64,000 nt of DNA, taken from Fen-1231 sp035286465. Lineage in GTDB: Bacteria; Gemmatimonadota; Gemmatimonadetes; Gemmatimonadales; Gemmatimonadaceae. Under the pieces are notes generated by a model that saw only the letters and a list, made by a program, of their open reading frames with translations, ran no database searches and was not told where the DNA came from. A program made the translations under genes and the position numbers. Below are positions 35,746 to 45,007 of this stretch, piece after piece (position 1 is the first letter of the stretch; each line of letters starts with the position of its first letter). The stretch lies in assembly GCA_035286465.1 (NCBI GenBank), contig DATEDF010000070.1:35664-99663 (forward strand), given 5' to 3'.

Positions 35746-36879
35746 TCAGGCCGTCACCCGTTCCTGGCTCACAAAGCGGCCGGGATCGTGGTAGTCGAGC
35801 CCGAACGCCTCCGCCACGCCGCGGTACGTCACCGCGCCGTCCACGATGTTCAGTCCCTTGAGCAAGGCCGCGTCCTCGCGCAGCGCCCGCTTCCATCCCT
35901 TGTTTGCCAACGTGAGGGCGTACGGGAAGGTCGCGTTCGTCAGCGCCAGCGTGGACGTGCGCGGCACGCCGCCAGGCATGTTCGCGACGCCGTAATGGAT
36001 GATGCCGTCCACCACGTAGGTCGGGTTCTCGTGTGTCGTGGCGTGGATCGTCTCCACACAGCCGCCCTGATCAATGGCGACGTCCACGATGACCGAGCCC
36101 GCCTTCATCAGCTTGAGATCCTCGCGCCGGATGAGCTTCGGTGCCTTGGCGCCTGGGATCAGCACGCCGCCGACCACGAGATCGGCCGTGCTGATCTGCT
36201 CCAGGATGTTGTGCCGGTCGGAGTAGATGAGGGTCACGTTGGCCGGCATCACGTCGCTCAGGTAGCGTAGCCGCTCGAGCGAGACGTCGAGGATCGAGAC
36301 TTTGGCGCCCATCCCGGCGGCGATCTTCGCCGCGTTCACGCCCACGACGCCGCCGCCCAGGACCACGACCTTGGCGGGCGCGACCCCGGGTACCCCGCCC
36401 AGGAGCACGCCGCGGCCGCCGTAGAGCTTCTCGAGGTACTTCGCGCCCTCCTGCACCGCCATCCGCCCGGCGACCTCCGACATCGGCGTCAGCAGCGGCA
36501 GTTCGCGCGACGCAAGCTCCACCGTCTCGTACGCGATGCACGTCGCACCCGACGCGACATGCGCCTTCGTGAGCTTCTCGTCGGCCGCGAAGTGAAAATA
36601 CGTGAAGATCGTCTGCCCCTTCCGTATCCGCTTCCACTCGACCTCGATGGGCTCCTTGACCTTGACGATCATCTCCGCGTCGGCCCAGACGGCCTCGGCG
36701 CTGGGCGCGAGGGTCGCGCCCGCCGCCCGGTACTGCTCGTCGTCGAAACTGCTGCCGCCGCCGGCGCCCTTCTCGACCAGCACGGTGTGGCCCGCGGCCG
36801 CGAGCGCTTCAGCGCCCGCCGGGACCAGGGAAACGCGATTCTCGTTTGTCTTGATCTCCTTCGGGATTCCTATGCGCAT
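35746..36879 (-). CDS. ald: Alanine dehydrogenase
   Basis: 377 residues. It starts MRIGIPKEIKTNENRVSLVP, has the substrate Lys in KVKEP and the NAD Rossmann motif VVLGGGVVGVNAAKIAAGMGA followed by SILDVSLERLRYL. It interconverts alanine and pyruvate plus ammonium with NAD. Length and motifs match Ald throughout. The C-terminus ends in RFVSQERVTA. Its stop is 130 nt from susC, oppositely placed in order but on the same strand. Confidence 0.95.
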   Translation of the reverse strand: MRIGIPKEIKTNENRVSLVPAGAEALAAAGHTVLVEKGAGGGSSFDDEQYRAAGATLAPSAEAVWADAEMIVKVKEPIEVEWKRIRKGQTIFTYFHFAADEKLTKAHVASGATCIAYETVELASRELPLLTPMSEVAGRMAVQEGAKYLEKLYGGRGVLLGGVPGVAPAKVVVLGGGVVGVNAAKIAAGMGAKVSILDVSLERLRYLSDVMPANVTLIYSDRHNILEQISTADLVVGGVLIPGAKAPKLIRREDLKLMKAGSVIVDVAIDQGGCVETIHATTHENPTYVVDGIIHYGVANMPGGVPRTSTLALTNATFPYALTLANKGWKRALREDAALLKGLNIVDGAVTYRGVAEAFGLDYHDPGRFVSQERVTA

Positions 36880-36906
36880 GGGGAAAGGGAAGTTGGGGTG
36901 ATGTTC

Positions 36907-38199
36907 TCAAGCGCCCGCCGGTCCGAGTCGCACCATCGTCTGCCCCTCGGGCCGGAAGAAGCGCGCGCAGACGTCGCGCGTATCATCCGTGGTGATCGCG
37001 TCGATTCTCGCCAGCACCTCGTCGAGCGGCTGGAACGGCTCGTTGAACAGCTCGACTGCCGCCGCCCGGTACATCCGGCTCGTCACGCCTTCCATCGACA
37101 GGGTGATCTGTCCCTTGAGCTGCTGCTTGCCCAGCTGCAGTTCCGCTTCGCCGATGCCCTCCCGCGCGAGGCGCGCGAGCTCCTCGCGCGCGGCCGCGAT
37201 CGCCTGCGTCGCCGTGTCGGGCGCGGTGCCCAAGTAGATGCCGTGCACACCCGCGCCCGCGTGAAAGGACTGGAACGCGTACACCGAATACACGAGACCC
37301 AGTTCCTCGCGAATCCGCTGAAAGAGCCGCGAACTCATCCCGCCGCCCAGGAGCGTGTCCACGAGCATCAGCGTGAAGCGCCGGGGGTCCGCGTGCGGCA
37401 CCGTGGCGGAGCCGAAGACCACGTGCACCTGCTGCGACTCGCGCTCGACGACGCGCTCGACGGGCGGCGCCGGCTGGGCGGGCGGCGCGACGAAACGCGC
37501 CTCGGGCCCGTGCGGCACGCCGTGCCAGCCCGTGCGCTCGAGCGCCGCGAGCAGTTCGGCGTGCTCCACGTTTCCCGCCGCCGCGACCACGATCTGGCGC
37601 GGGTGATACGCCCGGTCGTGCAGGTCGCGGATCGCGTCCACGGGAATCGCGGCGACACTCTCACGCGTGCCGAGAATCGAGTACCCGTACGGATGCTCGC
37701 CCCACAGCGCCGCGTTGTGCAGCTCGAAGACCAGGTCGTCGGGCGTGTCGTCCACCATCGCGATCTCCTCGAGGACGACCTTGCGCTCGAGCGTCAGGTC
37801 GTCCGCGCGGAGCAGCGGACGGAAGACGAGGTCGGCGATGACGTCGGCCGCCTGCGGGAGGTGCTCGTCGAGCACGCGCGCCTGAAAGCAGGTATGCTCG
37901 CGCGAGGTATACGCGTCGAGCGAGCCGCCGAGGGACTCGAGCGAGCCGGCGATCTCGCGCGCGCTGCGTCGCTCGGTGCCCTTGAACACGAGGTGCTCGA
38001 GGAGGTGCGAGATCCCCATCCGCTCGCGCGGCTCGTGCAAGGATGCCGCGCGCACCCACGCGCCAAGCGCGATCGAGCGCACCCCGGGAAAGTGCTCCGA
38101 CAGGACGGTCAGCCCGTTCGCGAGGACGGTGCGCTCGACGCCCTCCTCCGCGGTGCGGATGCGGGCCTGCGCGAGCAGCGCGCCGCCATCAGCGCCCAC
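36907..38199 (-). CDS. M16-family zinc peptidase (processing-peptidase-like)
   Basis: 430 residues. The inverted zinc motif is HLLEH (His65, Glu68, His69), with the distal ligand Glu144 or 145 in VVLEEIAMVDD. The C-terminal half is the non-catalytic M16 repeat with the GGGMSSRLFQRIREELGLVY motif. Relatives cleave peptides and transit or signal remnants inside the cell. It starts 5 nt after pnp, a pairing also common in other bacteria. No signal peptide is seen. Confidence 0.92.
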   Translation of the reverse strand: MGADGGALLAQARIRTAEEGVERTVLANGLTVLSEHFPGVRSIALGAWVRAASLHEPRERMGISHLLEHLVFKGTERRSAREIAGSLESLGGSLDAYTSREHTCFQARVLDEHLPQAADVIADLVFRPLLRADDLTLERKVVLEEIAMVDDTPDDLVFELHNAALWGEHPYGYSILGTRESVAAIPVDAIRDLHDRAYHPRQIVVAAAGNVEHAELLAALERTGWHGVPHGPEARFVAPPAQPAPPVERVVERESQQVHVVFGSATVPHADPRRFTLMLVDTLLGGGMSSRLFQRIREELGLVYSVYAFQSFHAGAGVHGIYLGTAPDTATQAIAAAREELARLAREGIGEAELQLGKQQLKGQITLSMEGVTSRMYRAAAVELFNEPFQPLDEVLARIDAITTDDTRDVCARFFRPEGQTMVRLGPAGA

Positions 38200-38204
38200 G
38201 CGAC

Positions 38205-40502
38205 TCAGCGGCCTCCGCGGCCACCACCCCGGCGAGCGTGCCCGCCACGCGCCCCGCGCGGAGCACCGTGGCCCCCGGCGCCCCCGCCCCGCCCGCCGTG
38301 CCCCCCGTGCCCCCCTCGCTCGCCCTGCTCGCCGGACTCGTCGCGCGGCGCACGCTCCTCGCCGGCGCCAGCTCCCGCCTCCGCATATGCGGGCTCCGCG
38401 GCGCCTTCCTCCGCCCCCGGCTTCGGCACCAGCGCCTTCATCGAGAGGCGCAGCCGACCGCGTTCGTCGCGATCAATGAGCTTCACCTTCACGCGGTCGC
38501 CCCGCTTCACGACGTCCTCGGTCTTCTCCGTGCGCCCGTGCTTCAGCTCCGAGATGTGCACCAGCCCCTCGGTGCCCGGCATGATCTCCACGAACGCGCC
38601 AAAGGCCGTCGTGCTCTTCACCGGGCCCTCGTAGGTGTCCCCCACGACCGGCTCGGCGGTGATCGCCTGCACCATCTGCCGTGCGCGCTCCATGGCTTCG
38701 CCGCCGACCGCCGCGATCGTGACCGTCCCCGAGTCGTCCACCGTGAGCTCGGCACCCGTCTCGTCCTGAATCCCACGGATCGTCTTCCCTTTCGGGCCGA
38801 TCAGGTCGCCGATCTTCTCCGGGTTGATCTGCATCGTCACGATGCGCGGGGCCCACGGCGAGAGGTCGGCCCTCGGCTCGGGCAGCGCCTTCGCCATCTC
38901 GCCGAGGATGTGCAGCCGGCCCTCCTTCGCCTGCGCGAGTGCCTCCTCCATCAGGCCGAGGTCGAGCCCGTGGATCTTGATGTCCATCTGGATGGAGGTG
39001 ATCCCTGCTCCGGTTCCCGCGACCTTGAAGTCCATGTCGCCGAGGTGGTCCTCGGTGCCGAGGATGTCGGTGAGGATCGCGTAGCGGTCGCCCTCCTTGA
39101 TGAGCCCCATCGCCACGCCGGCGACGGCCGCGCGCATCGGCACGCCGGCGTCGAAGAGCGCGAGCGAGCCGCCGCACACCGAGGCCATGGACGACGACCC
39201 GTTCGACTCGAGGATGTCGGAGACGATCCGGATCGTGTAGGGAAACTCCTCGAACGCGGGGAGCACGGCCTGGAGCGCGCGCTCGGCCAGATTGCCGTGG
39301 CCGATCTCGCGCCGGCTCGTTCCACGGATCGGGCGCGTTTCGCCGGTCGAGAACGACGGAAAGTTGTAGTGCAGCATGAAACTCTTCGTGCTCTCCTTCG
39401 GCTCGTCAATCGAATCCAGGCGCTGGACGTCGTTGGCCGTGCCGAGTGTGGTGCTCGCCAAGGCCTGCGTCTGGCCGCGCGTGAAGAGCGCCGAACCGTG
39501 TGCGCGCGGCAGCAGCGCGGTGTCCACGGTGATGGGGCGCACCTCGGCGGGCGCGCGGCCGTCCACGCGCGAGCCCGTATCGAGCACCTGCGCGCGGAGC
39601 GCGCCGTACTCGAGGTCGCCGAGCACGCCACCGATGAACCCGTGCAGCTCTTCCGGGAACTCGGCCTTCAGCTTCTCCTTGACCTCCGCCTTCACCTGCT
39701 CGACCGCCGCGATGCGCGTGTGCTTCTCGCGCTGGTTGATGGCCCCGAGGATCCGGTCCTCCGCCTCGGCCTTCACCCGCGTCGTCACCTCGGCGGGCGT
39801 GGCGACCTTCGCCCACGCCATCTTCTCCTGTTGCACCTTGGGGAGCAGCTCCTCCTGCATCGCGATGAGTTCACGGATGCCGCGCTGCGCGATCCCGAGC
39901 GCCTCGACGACGTCGTCCTCCTGGATTTCGAGCGCGCCGCCCTCGACCATCACGATCGAGTCCCGCGAGCCCGCCACCACCAGGTCCATGTCGGAGAACT
40001 CGAGCTGCTGGAATGTCGGGTTGAGCACCCACTTCCCCTGCACGCGGCCCACGCGCACGCCGGCGATCGGGCCCGGGAACGGCGTCTTGGAGGCGTTGAG
40101 CGCGAGCGACGTCGCGACCAGGCCGAGCACGTCGGCATCGTTCTCCTGGTCCGCCGAGATCACGTACACGAAGACCTGGACCTCGTTCTGGAACCCCTCC
40201 GGGAAGAGGGGGCGAATGGAGCGGTCGATGATCCGCGCCGCGAGGATCTCCTCGTCGCGCGGCCGCCCTTCGCGCTTGATGAACCCGCCGGGGATCTTCC
40301 CCGCCGCGTAGGTCTTCTCGCGGTACTCGACCGTGAGCGGGAAGAACGGCAGGTTGCTCGTCTTGTCGCTCACCACGACGGACGCGAGCACCATCGTGTC
40401 GCCGAAGCGCACGAGGGCGCTGCCGGCCGCCTGCTTGGCCATACGCCCCATCTCGATGACGAGGGGACGGCTCGCGAACGTGCGCTCGATTCTGTGCATC
40501 AT
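38205..40502 (-). CDS. pnp: Polynucleotide phosphorylase with Gly/Arg-rich tail
   Basis: 765 residues: two RNase PH domains (FASRPLVIEMGRMAKQA start; second one with GHGNLAERALQAVLP), KH domain (IGDLIGPKGKTIRGIQDETG) and S1 domain (AFGAFVEIMPGTEGLVHISE). It degrades RNA by phosphorolysis. After the S1 domain, at about residue 690, it carries an unusual tail of about 70 residues: an acidic part and then repeated Gly-Gly-His/Gly-Gly-Arg motifs, like RGG boxes that bind RNA. Two adjacent ATGs are possible. Heptamer repeat locus E fills the gap to rpsO. Confidence 0.95.
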   Translation of the reverse strand: MMHRIERTFASRPLVIEMGRMAKQAAGSALVRFGDTMVLASVVVSDKTSNLPFFPLTVEYREKTYAAGKIPGGFIKREGRPRDEEILAARIIDRSIRPLFPEGFQNEVQVFVYVISADQENDADVLGLVATSLALNASKTPFPGPIAGVRVGRVQGKWVLNPTFQQLEFSDMDLVVAGSRDSIVMVEGGALEIQEDDVVEALGIAQRGIRELIAMQEELLPKVQQEKMAWAKVATPAEVTTRVKAEAEDRILGAINQREKHTRIAAVEQVKAEVKEKLKAEFPEELHGFIGGVLGDLEYGALRAQVLDTGSRVDGRAPAEVRPITVDTALLPRAHGSALFTRGQTQALASTTLGTANDVQRLDSIDEPKESTKSFMLHYNFPSFSTGETRPIRGTSRREIGHGNLAERALQAVLPAFEEFPYTIRIVSDILESNGSSSMASVCGGSLALFDAGVPMRAAVAGVAMGLIKEGDRYAILTDILGTEDHLGDMDFKVAGTGAGITSIQMDIKIHGLDLGLMEEALAQAKEGRLHILGEMAKALPEPRADLSPWAPRIVTMQINPEKIGDLIGPKGKTIRGIQDETGAELTVDDSGTVTIAAVGGEAMERARQMVQAITAEPVVGDTYEGPVKSTTAFGAFVEIMPGTEGLVHISELKHGRTEKTEDVVKRGDRVKVKLIDRDERGRLRLSMKALVPKPGAEEGAAEPAYAEAGAGAGEERAPRDESGEQGERGGHGGHGGRGGGAGGHGAPRGARGGHARRGGGRGGR

Positions 40503-40623
40503 GCTGGAGACTCGGGAATGGAAGGCGGGAGGGCGAGGCCGGAACGCAGAAGGCAGAACGCCGAAGGCAGAAGTGCAGTGGGTCCTGCCTTCCGCCTCCC
40601 GCCTTCTGCCTTCGCGGTGATCA
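40503..40623. repeat. Heptamer inverted array, locus E
   Basis: Seventeen in-register 7-nt units run from the rpsO TGA to 2 nt before the pnp ATG (minus strand). The first half uses units like GCAGAAG and GCGGAAG, the second half CCTTCTG and CGTTCTG. The centre folds: 40585-40595 pairs with 40560-40570 at 10 of 11 positions around a 14-nt loop, exactly two heptamers. It fills the rpsO-pnp space where other bacteria have a terminator and an RNase III site. Confidence 0.88.
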
Positions 40624-40881
40624 GTACCTCAGCCCAAGCTCGCCGATGAGCTTGCGATAGGACTCGAGGTCGGTGCGCTTGAGATAGTCGAGGATGCGCC
40701 GGCGCTTGCCGACCATCATGAGGAGGCCGCGGCGGCCGTGATGATCCTTGGCGTGCTGGCGGAAGTGGTCGGTCAGGTAGTTGATCCGTTCCGTCAGCAC
40801 CGCCGCCTGGACCTCGGACGAGCCGGTGTCAGTCGGATGGCGGCGGTTCTTGGCGATCGCCGCCGTTTTCGTGAAGGCCAT
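40621..40881 (-). CDS. rpsO: 30S ribosomal protein S15
   Basis: 86 residues, standard length. Motifs HPTDTGSSEVQAAVLTERINYLTDHFRQHAKDHHGRRGLL (spread over residues 16-55) and the end LIGELGLRY are diagnostic. It binds 16S rRNA h20-22. It is followed by pnp, as in most bacteria. Confidence 0.97.
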   Translation of the reverse strand: MAFTKTAAIAKNRRHPTDTGSSEVQAAVLTERINYLTDHFRQHAKDHHGRRGLLMMVGKRRRILDYLKRTDLESYRKLIGELGLRY

Positions 40882-40912
40882 GGTCTGTTCCTAAGCTCTT
40901 GTCTGTCTTTTT

Positions 40913-40946
40913 GTTATAGCGTGTAAACGTAGCCGGATTCCCGGCT
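40913..40946 (-). terminator. Hairpin and -10-like box between rseP and rpsO
   Basis: On the minus strand AGCCGG-GAAT-CCGGCT (40946-40931) forms a 6-bp hairpin about 80 nt after rseP, followed by ACGTTT, a weak terminator. Next comes TATAAC (40918-40913), a good -10 hexamer for rpsO, but no matching -35 at 16-18 nt. Confidence 0.35.
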
Positions 40947-41024
40947 CCTGTAAAGTGGCGCACGCGAGGCGCCTGTCCCCGTGCCGCGTCGCCGCCGGTC
41001 CGCGCTGCCCAGCCCGCCCCATGA

Positions 41025-42191
41025 CTAGAAGATCCGCAGCGCCAGCGCCTTCAGGTCGTTGAACATCACCACGAGGAACAGCGCGGCAATCAGCGCGATC
41101 CCGATCTTCATCAGGCCATCCCGCGTGCGATCGCTGAACGGGCGTCCCTTCACGCCCTCGGCCATCGTGATGAGGATCTGTCCGCCATCGAGAATGGGGA
41201 TCGGCAGGAGGTTCAGTACCGCGAGGTTGATGGAGAGGAAGGCGATGAGCGCGAAGAGCGACTCGACCCCCGATTTCGCGGCGTCCACCGAGGCGCCGAC
41301 GATGGCGATGGGGCCGCCGAGCGTCTTGACGCTCACGGTGCCCTGCACGAGGCCGCCGAGCACTCCGATCACCGCACCGCCCATCTGCCAGGTGGCGCGC
41401 CATCCGCTCCGGACCGACTCGCCCAGCGACACGGGATGCCGGATGAACCGGTTGACCGGACCCGCGCCGATGCGCCCGACGCGCTCCGCCTTCCCCGTCA
41501 GTACGTTTGCCACCACCTGCGGCTCCGGCGTGACCACCAGCGTCACCCGCCCGGCGCCTCGCACGACGTCGAAGCGCAGCAACTGTCCGGGTGACGCGGA
41601 GACGCGGGCCAGCAGGTCGCTCCACGAGCCCACGCCGACGCCGTTGATCGCGGTGATGCTGTCGCCGCGCTGAAAGCCGGCGCGTTCGGCCGGCTTCCCG
41701 GCCACGACGGAGTCCATCACGGCGGGGGGGTCACGCCGGCCGTAGGTCGCGTACACGCCGGTGGCCACGACGAGTGTCAGCAACGCGTTCATCGTGACGC
41801 CCGCCAGCAGGATGACGACGCGCGCCCACGTCGGCTTCGATTCGAACCACCGGTCGCTCGGCACGGGCCGGGGCCCGTGCGGCACCATCGCGTCCGGGTC
41901 CCAATGCGGATCCCGTTCGGCGCCGGCCGCGACCTTCTCCGGACCGCCCTCGAGGATCGCGGCGCTCTCGTCGAGGCGCGACGCCATCCGCACGTAGCCA
42001 CCGATCGGCAGCCACGAGATCACGTACTCCGTCTCCGCGCCCTTCCGGCGCCAGCGGAAGACTGGCGAACCCCAGCCGAGGGAGAAGCGCGGCGCGTAGA
42101 CGCCGACCGCCTTGGCAGCGAGGAAGTGGCCGAGCTCGTGCACGAACACGACGAGCCCGAGCACCACCAGCGGCGCGAGCCAGACGAGCAT
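41025..42191 (-). CDS. rseP: Site-2 protease RseP
   Basis: 388 residues. Zinc motif HELGH (His18, Glu19, His22) in the first membrane helix, LDGG near the C-terminus as third ligand, and a PDZ domain (AGFQRGDSITAINGVGVGSW) in between. About four membrane segments. It cuts anti-sigma factors and signal-peptide remnants within the membrane. ATG 42191 overlaps the dxr stop (TGATG). A roughly 50-residue insertion after GGYVRMASRLD is Pro/Asp-rich. Confidence 0.94.
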   Translation of the reverse strand: MLVWLAPLVVLGLVVFVHELGHFLAAKAVGVYAPRFSLGWGSPVFRWRRKGAETEYVISWLPIGGYVRMASRLDESAAILEGGPEKVAAGAERDPHWDPDAMVPHGPRPVPSDRWFESKPTWARVVILLAGVTMNALLTLVVATGVYATYGRRDPPAVMDSVVAGKPAERAGFQRGDSITAINGVGVGSWSDLLARVSASPGQLLRFDVVRGAGRVTLVVTPEPQVVANVLTGKAERVGRIGAGPVNRFIRHPVSLGESVRSGWRATWQMGGAVIGVLGGLVQGTVSVKTLGGPIAIVGASVDAAKSGVESLFALIAFLSINLAVLNLLPIPILDGGQILITMAEGVKGRPFSDRTRDGLMKIGIALIAALFLVVMFNDLKALALRIF

Positions 42192-43360
42192 CAGGCGCGC
42201 TGCCGCACCAGGTCGCGCGCCGCCGCGTCGGCCGCGAGGAGCGCCGCCTTGTCGCCCGCGGGGGCGCCGCCGAGCGCGTCGAGCGCCTCGGCGATGCGAG
42301 CGGCGATGTCGCCGAAGCGGAGCCGGCCCTCGAGGAAGAATGCGACGGCCTGCTCGTTGGCGGCGTTGAACACGGCCGGCGCGGCGCCCCCCGCACGCCC
42401 GGCCTCCAGCCCGAGCCGCAGCGCCGGAAAGGCATCCAGCCGCACAGGCTCGAACGTGAGTGGCGACGCCGCCACGGGATCGAAGCGCGGCACGCCCGGG
42501 TCCACGATGCGCTCGGGGTGGGTGAGCGCGTAGAGCACCGGAAGCTCCATCGAGGGCACGCCGAGCTGGGCGAGCACGCTGCCATCCACGAACTCGACCA
42601 TCGAGTGCACCACGCTCTGCGGGTGCACGACGACTTCGATGCGCTCGTAGGGGAGCCCGAAGAGGAAGTGCGCCTCGATCACCTCGAGCGCCTTGTTGGC
42701 CAGCGTCGCGCTGTCCACCGTGATCTTGCGTCCCATCGCCCACGTGGGGTGGTTCAGCACCTCCGGCACGGTCGCGTCGAGGACCTCCCCCGGGCCGGCC
42801 GTGCGGAAGGGCCCTCCGCTCGCCGTAATGATGAGGCGCCGGACTTCTTCGCGCCGGCCGCCCGCCAGGCACTGGAGAATCGCGGAGTGCTCGCTGTCCA
42901 CCGGCACGATTTCCCCTCCGCCCCGCGCGCACGCGGCCTGCGCGAGCGCGCCCGCGACCACCAGGGTCTCCTTGTTGGCGAGCGCGACGCGCTTCCCCGC
43001 CTCGAGCGCGGCGAGCGTGGCGTCGAGCCCCGCCGCGCCGACCACCGCGTTCAGGACGATGTCCACGTCGTCGCGCACCGCGGCCTCGACGAGCGCCGCG
43101 GCGCCGAGGCGCCACGCCGCGGGCGGAGGACCCCCGTTCGGCGTCACGATGCCGACGTAGGGCGGGTTCCACTCGGCCGCCTGCGACGCGAGCAGCGCGG
43201 CGTTCGAGAACGCCGTGAGCGCGCTCACGCGGAATCGCTCGCGCTGCCGGGCGATCACGCGGAGTGCGGTCGTACCGATGGAGCCCGTGGACCCGAGCAC
43301 CGCCACGCCCCGCACGCCCACGGGTCCGGCCCTCCGCCGCGTCACTGCTGCCGCGCTCAT
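42191..43360 (-). CDS. dxr: 1-deoxy-D-xylulose-5-phosphate reductoisomerase
   Basis: 389 residues. NADPH motif GSTGSIGTTALRV; metal and substrate residues in PVDSEHSAILQCL, the SASGGPF-type loop (TASGGPFRT) and NHPTWAMGRKITVDSATLANKALEVIEAH region. It makes MEP, the first committed step of the non-mevalonate isoprenoid pathway. ATG 43360 overlaps cdsA by 4 nt. Isoprenoid and phospholipid genes (uppS, cdsA, dxr) are grouped here. Confidence 0.95.
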   Translation of the reverse strand: MSAAAVTRRRAGPVGVRGVAVLGSTGSIGTTALRVIARQRERFRVSALTAFSNAALLASQAAEWNPPYVGIVTPNGGPPPAAWRLGAAALVEAAVRDDVDIVLNAVVGAAGLDATLAALEAGKRVALANKETLVVAGALAQAACARGGGEIVPVDSEHSAILQCLAGGRREEVRRLIITASGGPFRTAGPGEVLDATVPEVLNHPTWAMGRKITVDSATLANKALEVIEAHFLFGLPYERIEVVVHPQSVVHSMVEFVDGSVLAQLGVPSMELPVLYALTHPERIVDPGVPRFDPVAASPLTFEPVRLDAFPALRLGLEAGRAGGAAPAVFNAANEQAVAFFLEGRLRFGDIAARIAEALDALGGAPAGDKAALLAADAAARDLVRQRA

Positions 43361-44253
43361 CTGGGCGCCGGCATCAGCAGCGGACCGAGCAGCACGAACG
43401 TCACCGGAAGCGTGAACAGGAGCGAGTCCACGCGGTCGAGCGCGCCGCCGTGCCCAGGAATGAGGTGCGAGCTGTCCTTCACGCCGGCTTCCCGCTTGAG
43501 CATCGACTCCGCGAGGTCGCCGACCTGCGCCGCCACGCTCACCACGGCGCCGAGGGCGAGCGCGCTCCAGGGCGAGAGCGTGAGTTGCGCGAGCGGCGGG
43601 AGCGCGTAGCGCGCATACACGGCGCTGACGAGCACGCCGGCGACGAGGCCGCCCACCGCGCCCGCCACGGTCTTCTTCGGACTCACCGCGGGCATCAACT
43701 TGCGCCTGCCGATCGCGCGACCCACCACGAAGGCGCCCGTGTCCGTTGCCCAGGTCAGCACGAGGGGCAGCACGACGAGCGCCGCGCCCGCGGTCGCGCC
43801 CACGGCGTACGGGTGATACCGGAGCGCGTACAGGAAAGAGAGCATGCCGCCCGTGTAGAACACGCCGAGAATCGTGATGCCCACGACCTCGAGCGGCTTG
43901 CCGTGCGAGCCGCGCACCCAGAGCGCGACCATGAGCAGCTCGAGCACGACGAGCATCACGAGACTGACGGGGACCGTGAAGAGCCCGAGGAAGCGGGCGT
44001 GGACGAGGAGCGGCACGGACGCGCTGAAGATGACGCCGTGACCCCAGAGCGGTACGCTGCCCGCCCCGATCGCCAGGCGGTAGAACTCCCAGGCGCTGAT
44101 GCCCGACGCCACCGAGAGGAGCGCCGCCAGCGGTGCGCCGCCGAGCCACGTCACGCCGATGACGAGCGGGATCGCGCAGACGGCGAACGCGACGCGCTTG
44201 GTGAGCTCGGACGCGGCGCGGGTGTCCCGCGCGGTGGCCGGGGCGGCCGTCAC
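43357..44253 (-). CDS. cdsA: Phosphatidate cytidylyltransferase
   Basis: 298 residues with about seven to eight membrane segments. The CDP-alcohol signature is intact near the C-terminus (MLKREAGVKDSS, then IPGHGGALDRVDS). It makes CDP-diacylglycerol from phosphatidate and CTP. Start 1 nt after uppS. An N-terminal basic segment precedes the first helix. Confidence 0.93.
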   Translation of the reverse strand: MTAAPATARDTRAASELTKRVAFAVCAIPLVIGVTWLGGAPLAALLSVASGISAWEFYRLAIGAGSVPLWGHGVIFSASVPLLVHARFLGLFTVPVSLVMLVVLELLMVALWVRGSHGKPLEVVGITILGVFYTGGMLSFLYALRYHPYAVGATAGAALVVLPLVLTWATDTGAFVVGRAIGRRKLMPAVSPKKTVAGAVGGLVAGVLVSAVYARYALPPLAQLTLSPWSALALGAVVSVAAQVGDLAESMLKREAGVKDSSHLIPGHGGALDRVDSLLFTLPVTFVLLGPLLMPAPR

Positions 44254-44254
44254 G

Positions 44255-45007
44255 TCAGACCGGGACGCGCCCGAAACGGCGGTCGCGGTTCTGGTAGTCG
44301 AGGATGGCCTCGTAGAGCTCGCGCCGGCTGAAGTCGGGCCAGAGCACCGGCGACATGAAGAGCTCGGCGTACGCGAGCTGCCAGAGGAGGAAATTGGAGA
44401 TCCGCTGCTCGCCGGAGGTCCGGATCAGGAGGTCGGGGTCGGGGCAGTCGCTCGTGAAGAGCTTGCGGCCGAAGGCGCGCTCGTCGATCTGGTCGCTGGC
44501 GAGCCGGCCGGCGGCGACATCCTCCGCGAGGAGCCGGGCCGCGCGCACGAGCTCGGCGCGCGCACCATAGGAGATGAAGAGATTCAGCCGGAGCTTCGCG
44601 CCGAGCGCCGTCTGCCGGACCACGCGCTCCACCGCCGCGGCGGCGGCGGGCGTGAGGCGCTCCAGCTCGCCGAGCACGCGCACCTGCACTCCCTGCCCCT
44701 CGAGCTCGTCCGCCTCCCTCTGGATGTACTCCTCCAGGAGCGACATCAACGCCGAAACCTCGCCCGCGGGCCGCTGCCAGTTCTCCTGCGAGAAGGCGAA
44801 GAGCGAGAGCACCTCGAGCCCCACCTCGAGGGCCCCTTCCACCACCTCGCGCACCGCCTTCATCCCGCTCCGGTGCCCCAAGGAGCGCGGCAGCCGGCGC
44901 TCGCGCGCCCAGCGTCCGTTGCCATCCATGATGATGGCGACGTGGCGCGGCGGCGCGCCGTGGGCGCGGATCTGGCTGAGGAGATCGCTCGAGACGGCGG
45001 TAGCCAT
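44255..45007 (-). CDS. uppS: Undecaprenyl diphosphate synthase
   Basis: 250 residues, cis-prenyltransferase. The conserved opening HVAIIMDGNGRWARERRLP holds the catalytic Asp, followed by GHRSGMKAVREVV, FAFSQENWQRP and the C-terminal RTSGEQRISNFLLWQLAYAE. It builds the C55 lipid carrier for peptidoglycan. The ATG shares one base with the frr stop. Confidence 0.96.
   Translation of the reverse strand: MATAVSSDLLSQIRAHGAPPRHVAIIMDGNGRWARERRLPRSLGHRSGMKAVREVVEGALEVGLEVLSLFAFSQENWQRPAGEVSALMSLLEEYIQREADELEGQGVQVRVLGELERLTPAAAAAVERVVRQTALGAKLRLNLFISYGARAELVRAARLLAEDVAAGRLASDQIDERAFGRKLFTSDCPDPDLLIRTSGEQRISNFLLWQLAYAELFMSPVLWPDFSRRELYEAILDYQNRDRRFGRVPV

Noticed and set aside
40503..40623. Ordinary Rho-independent terminator
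   Set aside because: A stem exists but there is no T-tract, and the whole gap shows seven-base periodicity beyond what a terminator needs.
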